DNA of 64,000 nucleotides, taken from NCBI RefSeq assembly GCF_000422965.1, contig NZ_AUHB01000006.1, forward strand, positions 248,001 through 312,000. Reading direction: 5' to 3'. The DNA comes from Pleomorphomonas oryzae DSM 16300 (GTDB taxonomy: Bacteria > Pseudomonadota > Alphaproteobacteria > Rhizobiales > Pleomorphomonadaceae). The number at the start of each line of letters is the position of its first letter. The first letter of the stretch is position 1. The notes under the pieces were generated by a model, which saw only the letters and a list, made by a program, of their open reading frames with translations, was not told the origin of the DNA and ran no database searches. Made by a program: the position numbers and the translations under genes. This document shows, in pieces, positions 61,461 through 64,000 of this stretch.

Positions 61461-61925
61461 TCAGGACACCTCGATGATGGCGTCGATTTCCACCGCGACG
61501 CCGAGCGGCAGGGCAGCGACACCGACGGCTGTGCGGCTGTGCTTGCCCTTGTCGCCCAAGACGTTAGCGAACAGATTTGACGCTCCGTTGACGACCTGCG
61601 GCTGATCGGTGAATTCCGGCGCTGAATTGACGAAGGCATTGAGGCGGACGACCCGAACGATACGATCGAGATCGCCGACGGCGGCCTTCACCTGCGCCAG
61701 AATATTGAGGGCGCAGAGCTCGGCCGCCTTCTGACCGCCTGCCACGTCGACATCGGCGCCGAGCTTGCCGGTGACCGCGGCGCCGGCCGTTGTCTTGGAA
61801 ATCTGCCCCGAGACGAACAACAGGCTGCCGGTGCGGACATAGGGCACATAGTTGGCAACGGGCGCGATCGCTTCGGGCAACGACAGATCAAGGCGCTTGA
61901 GCGCCGATTCGACGGAACTGGTCAT
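61461..61925 (-). CDS. RidA family protein
   Basis: A 154-residue RidA/YjgF-type protein, a family that hydrolyses reactive enamine/imine intermediates. Features are SGQISKT, the loop of NAFVNSAPEFTDQPQVVNGAS and RTAVGVAALPLGVAVEIDAII with the conserved Arg. The size (longer N-terminal part) places it in the Rid subgroup often paired with GDPD in this bacterial order. Start ATG at 61925 follows GGAGGCTT. Confidence 0.92.
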   Translation of the reverse strand: MTSSVESALKRLDLSLPEAIAPVANYVPYVRTGSLLFVSGQISKTTAGAAVTGKLGADVDVAGGQKAAELCALNILAQVKAAVGDLDRIVRVVRLNAFVNSAPEFTDQPQVVNGASNLFANVLGDKGKHSRTAVGVAALPLGVAVEIDAIIEVS

Positions 61926-62109
61926 GGGAAAGCCTCCGGAATAGAAGGCCGAGTCATGCCCCATCAGGCCGACGGGCGCAACTCGCCCCTCTCGGCCCCC
62001 TTCAAACCGCTATACGATCGGTTGATGTTTGGGTGAGTATACGTGCTATCTTGCCTTCATTCATCCGCATACTCAACGAATCCATTTTTGTAGATGCGCC
62101 GGGGAACAC

Positions 62110-63123
62110 ATGATGAATTTGCTTTTCCGATCGGCGACGATCGCCTGCGCCTTTTCGGCGCTGATCGAGCCGACACTGGCCGGCGGTTTGGTGCCGCATC
62201 GTATTGCCTATGATCTTACCCTCGAAAACAGCGCCCAGATGAGCGACGTCAGCGTCAATATGAAAGGGCGCATGGTCTACGAATTCACGGGCAACGCCTG
62301 CGAGGGCTATAGCGTCAATTTTCGCTTCGTTCTGGAAACCGGCGATGGCGAGGGCAACTCGGCAGTCACCGATCTCAGAAACAAGAATTTCGAGAGCGGC
62401 GACAGCCGGAGCTACAACTTCCAGTCCCAGACCTTCGTCAATGAGGTACAGACCGAAGACGTCAACGGGACGGCCGTCCGCGATGGCGACAAGGTCAACG
62501 TCAAGCTGAAGCTCACGGAGAACACCGAGTTTTCCATCGACAAGCCGGTGATGTTCCCGACCGCCCAGCTCATCAAGACCATTGCGGAAGCCGAGAAAGG
62601 CACCACCGTCTTTTCCGACGACATTTATGACGGATCGGATGGCGGCCAGCACGTGTTCCACACCTCGACCGTCATCGGCTCCGCCAGAACCACGCCACCC
62701 GACGAGAGCGAAAAGCCGATCGGAAACCTGCGCCGCTGGCCTGTCACCGTCTCCTATTTCGGCGCCGACGCCGGCAACGACCAGCCGCCGGACTACTCGA
62801 TCTCTTTCGACCTGTGGGAGAACGGCATCTCCTCCAAGATGCGTCTCGACTACGGCGATTTCATCCTCAACGGCAAGATCGCCCACCTCGAGCTGCTGCC
62901 GGAGACCGCCTGTGCCACCCCGTCGATATCCGCCACCGAGTCTCCCGCCGCGACGCCGCCGGCCGTAACGCCCCCCAAGGATAGCAAGCCGGCTGCCGAG
63001 GTTGCGCCGCCCAAGAGCGATGTGCCAGCGCCTCAAAATGCGCCGGCTGCGACCGATACTCCACCGGCAAACGACAAGCTCCCCGCCGCCCCAGCCGAAC
63101 CGGAACAGAAGCCCAGCAACTGA
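62110..63123 (+). CDS. eipB: Cell envelope integrity protein EipB (DUF1849)
   Basis: A 337-residue periplasmic protein of the EipB family described in Brucella, which is needed for envelope integrity and forms a beta-spiral. The signal peptide ends near EPTLAGG, the start of the domain is VPHRIAYDLTLENS, and the two Cys residues that form the conserved disulphide are in NACEGY and ETACAT. A low-complexity Pro/Ala/Lys tail of about 60 residues follows. ATG at 62110 or 62113, behind GGGGAACAC. Confidence 0.9.
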   Translation: MMNLLFRSATIACAFSALIEPTLAGGLVPHRIAYDLTLENSAQMSDVSVNMKGRMVYEFTGNACEGYSVNFRFVLETGDGEGNSAVTDLRNKNFESGDSRSYNFQSQTFVNEVQTEDVNGTAVRDGDKVNVKLKLTENTEFSIDKPVMFPTAQLIKTIAEAEKGTTVFSDDIYDGSDGGQHVFHTSTVIGSARTTPPDESEKPIGNLRRWPVTVSYFGADAGNDQPPDYSISFDLWENGISSKMRLDYGDFILNGKIAHLELLPETACATPSISATESPAATPPAVTPPKDSKPAAEVAPPKSDVPAPQNAPAATDTPPANDKLPAAPAEPEQKPSN

Positions 63124-63127
63124 CGCT

Positions 63128-64000
63128 CTACCCCTCGGTTCGTTTGGCCTGCCAAACAAACAAGCTGAGAGCCGAGAGCATCAAAGCGGCGGCAATGAAA
63201 AACGACACATCGGGGCTGCGCATCGGCGCAGCCTCCGACAGGAAATAACCGAAGGCCTGGGTATAGAAAATCGCGCCGGCGAGCATGGCAAGATTCATCA
63301 GAGCGGATATACCGCCCTGGAGTGCCCCTTGCGTATCTTCCGGCACCGCCTTCGACATCAACGCCGACAGCATGGGGTGCGCGAAGCCCTCTACCGCGTT
63401 GACGACAAGCATCGCCACGACAACCGCCGTGGTCGGCGAAAGAGCAAAGCCAATGCAGGTCATTGCCGCGCCGGCAAGGCCGACCACCGCCATCCGCCGC
63501 TCGCCCCAGCGAGCCACCGCCGGCCCGGTACCGAATCCCCGCAGAAGCGCCACCGTGAGGCCGGATGCGGCGAGTGTCAGCCCAACGGTCGTGCTGGGCC
63601 AGCCGTATTTGGCCATCCCCCAGAACGCCCAGATCGACGGATAGACCGAGGTGCCGAGGAAGAACACCGTCAGCACCATGGCGTAGGGCAGCACGCCGCC
63701 ATAGCGACCGAACACGGCGAGAACACCGAGCGGGTTGGCCTCACGCCAGCGGAAGGCACGACGATTCGCGCGCGCAAGTGTCTCTGGCAAGGCAAACAGG
63801 CCGAACAGGAAATTGACGCCGGCCAGTATTGCCGCGCTCCAGAAAGGAACGCGCGTGCCGAACTCTCCCAACAGACCGCCAATCGCCGGCCCCAGCACGA
63901 AGCCGAGACCGAACGCGGCCGTCATTCGACCAAAGGAACGCGCCCGATTCTCCAGCGAACTGACGTCGGCGAGGCAAGCGTTGGCGATGACATAGGACGA
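63128..64000 (-). CDS. MFS transporter, TetA/TCR-like (cut by window edge)
   Basis: The C-terminal 290 residues of a 12-helix MFS exporter; the frame runs off the right end. The sequence ACLADVSSLENRARSFGRMTAAFGLGF is in the place and form of the helix 4-5 loop of the TCR family (TetA, BcrB-like), followed by GPAIGGLLGE. The substrate is unknown. It converges on eipB with four bases between stops. Confidence 0.87.
   Translation of the reverse strand, partial: SSYVIANACLADVSSLENRARSFGRMTAAFGLGFVLGPAIGGLLGEFGTRVPFWSAAILAGVNFLFGLFALPETLARANRRAFRWREANPLGVLAVFGRYGGVLPYAMVLTVFFLGTSVYPSIWAFWGMAKYGWPSTTVGLTLAASGLTVALLRGFGTGPAVARWGERRMAVVGLAGAAMTCIGFALSPTTAVVVAMLVVNAVEGFAHPMLSALMSKAVPEDTQGALQGGISALMNLAMLAGAIFYTQAFGYFLSEAAPMRSPDVSFFIAAALMLSALSLFVWQAKRTEG

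Overview
The window is a continuous piece of high-GC chromosome from an alphaproteobacterium, most probably of the order Hyphomicrobiales (Rhizobiales). The evidence is the gene types: an EipB/DUF1849 envelope protein, a RibN-type riboflavin importer under an FMN riboswitch, a CIO-type cytochrome bd with a DUF2474 subunit, GGAAC-N17-GTT promoters of the general-stress (EcfG) type, and a tRNA-Gln(CTG) of alphaproteobacterial form. No prophage, insertion sequence, CRISPR array or plasmid function was seen, and coding density is high. One gene at each edge is cut: kdpD on the left, an MFS transporter on the right.

Layout. 0-5 kb: the end of kdpDE with a PtsN-type IIA gene directly behind it, an SDR gene and glycogen synthase. 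4.6-10 kb: cytochrome bd oxidase (cydA-cydB-small subunit) opposite a PQQ glucose dehydrogenase. 10-13.3 kb: large catalase katE, a cysteine hydrolase and a small unknown protein. 13.3-21.2 kb: a galactoside utilisation locus (ROK repressor, ABC importer, GH42 beta-galactosidase). 21.3-25.2 kb: a lone GT10 fucosyltransferase-like gene, thiamine-binding protein, lactate/malate-type dehydrogenase, TIM-barrel isomerase and a lipoprotein. 25.3-28.7 kb: an NSS sodium symporter and a CPA2 cation/proton antiporter.

28.9-35.9 kb holds the least understood part: a tightly packed set of thermostable-haemolysin-family (GNAT-like) protein, AMP-dependent acyl ligase, haeme-oxygenase-like diiron enzyme, SDR, secreted TPR-like protein and SAM methyltransferase, followed by a convergent two-component system. 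It looks like a small biosynthetic pathway for an acyl-derived molecule with its own sensor, and is the best candidate for an undescribed system. 36-40 kb: a GntR/HAD pair sharing a palindromic operator, a membrane diguanylate cyclase and rpiA.

40-64 kb is mostly housekeeping: tRNA-Gln, prfC, an opp-type peptide ABC operon with puuE, psd-pssA, FMN riboswitch-ribN, an MFS pump, yidD, a SufU/IscU-like scaffold, folE-hisI, a His/Cys-rich secreted protein with a membrane partner, PilZ, FemAB-like, HIT, hxlR/NmrA pair, ridA-ugpQ-like genes and eipB. Shared regulation is visible in several places: glgA and katE carry the same stress-type promoter, and the ROK and GntR loci each show a palindrome next to the regulator gene.
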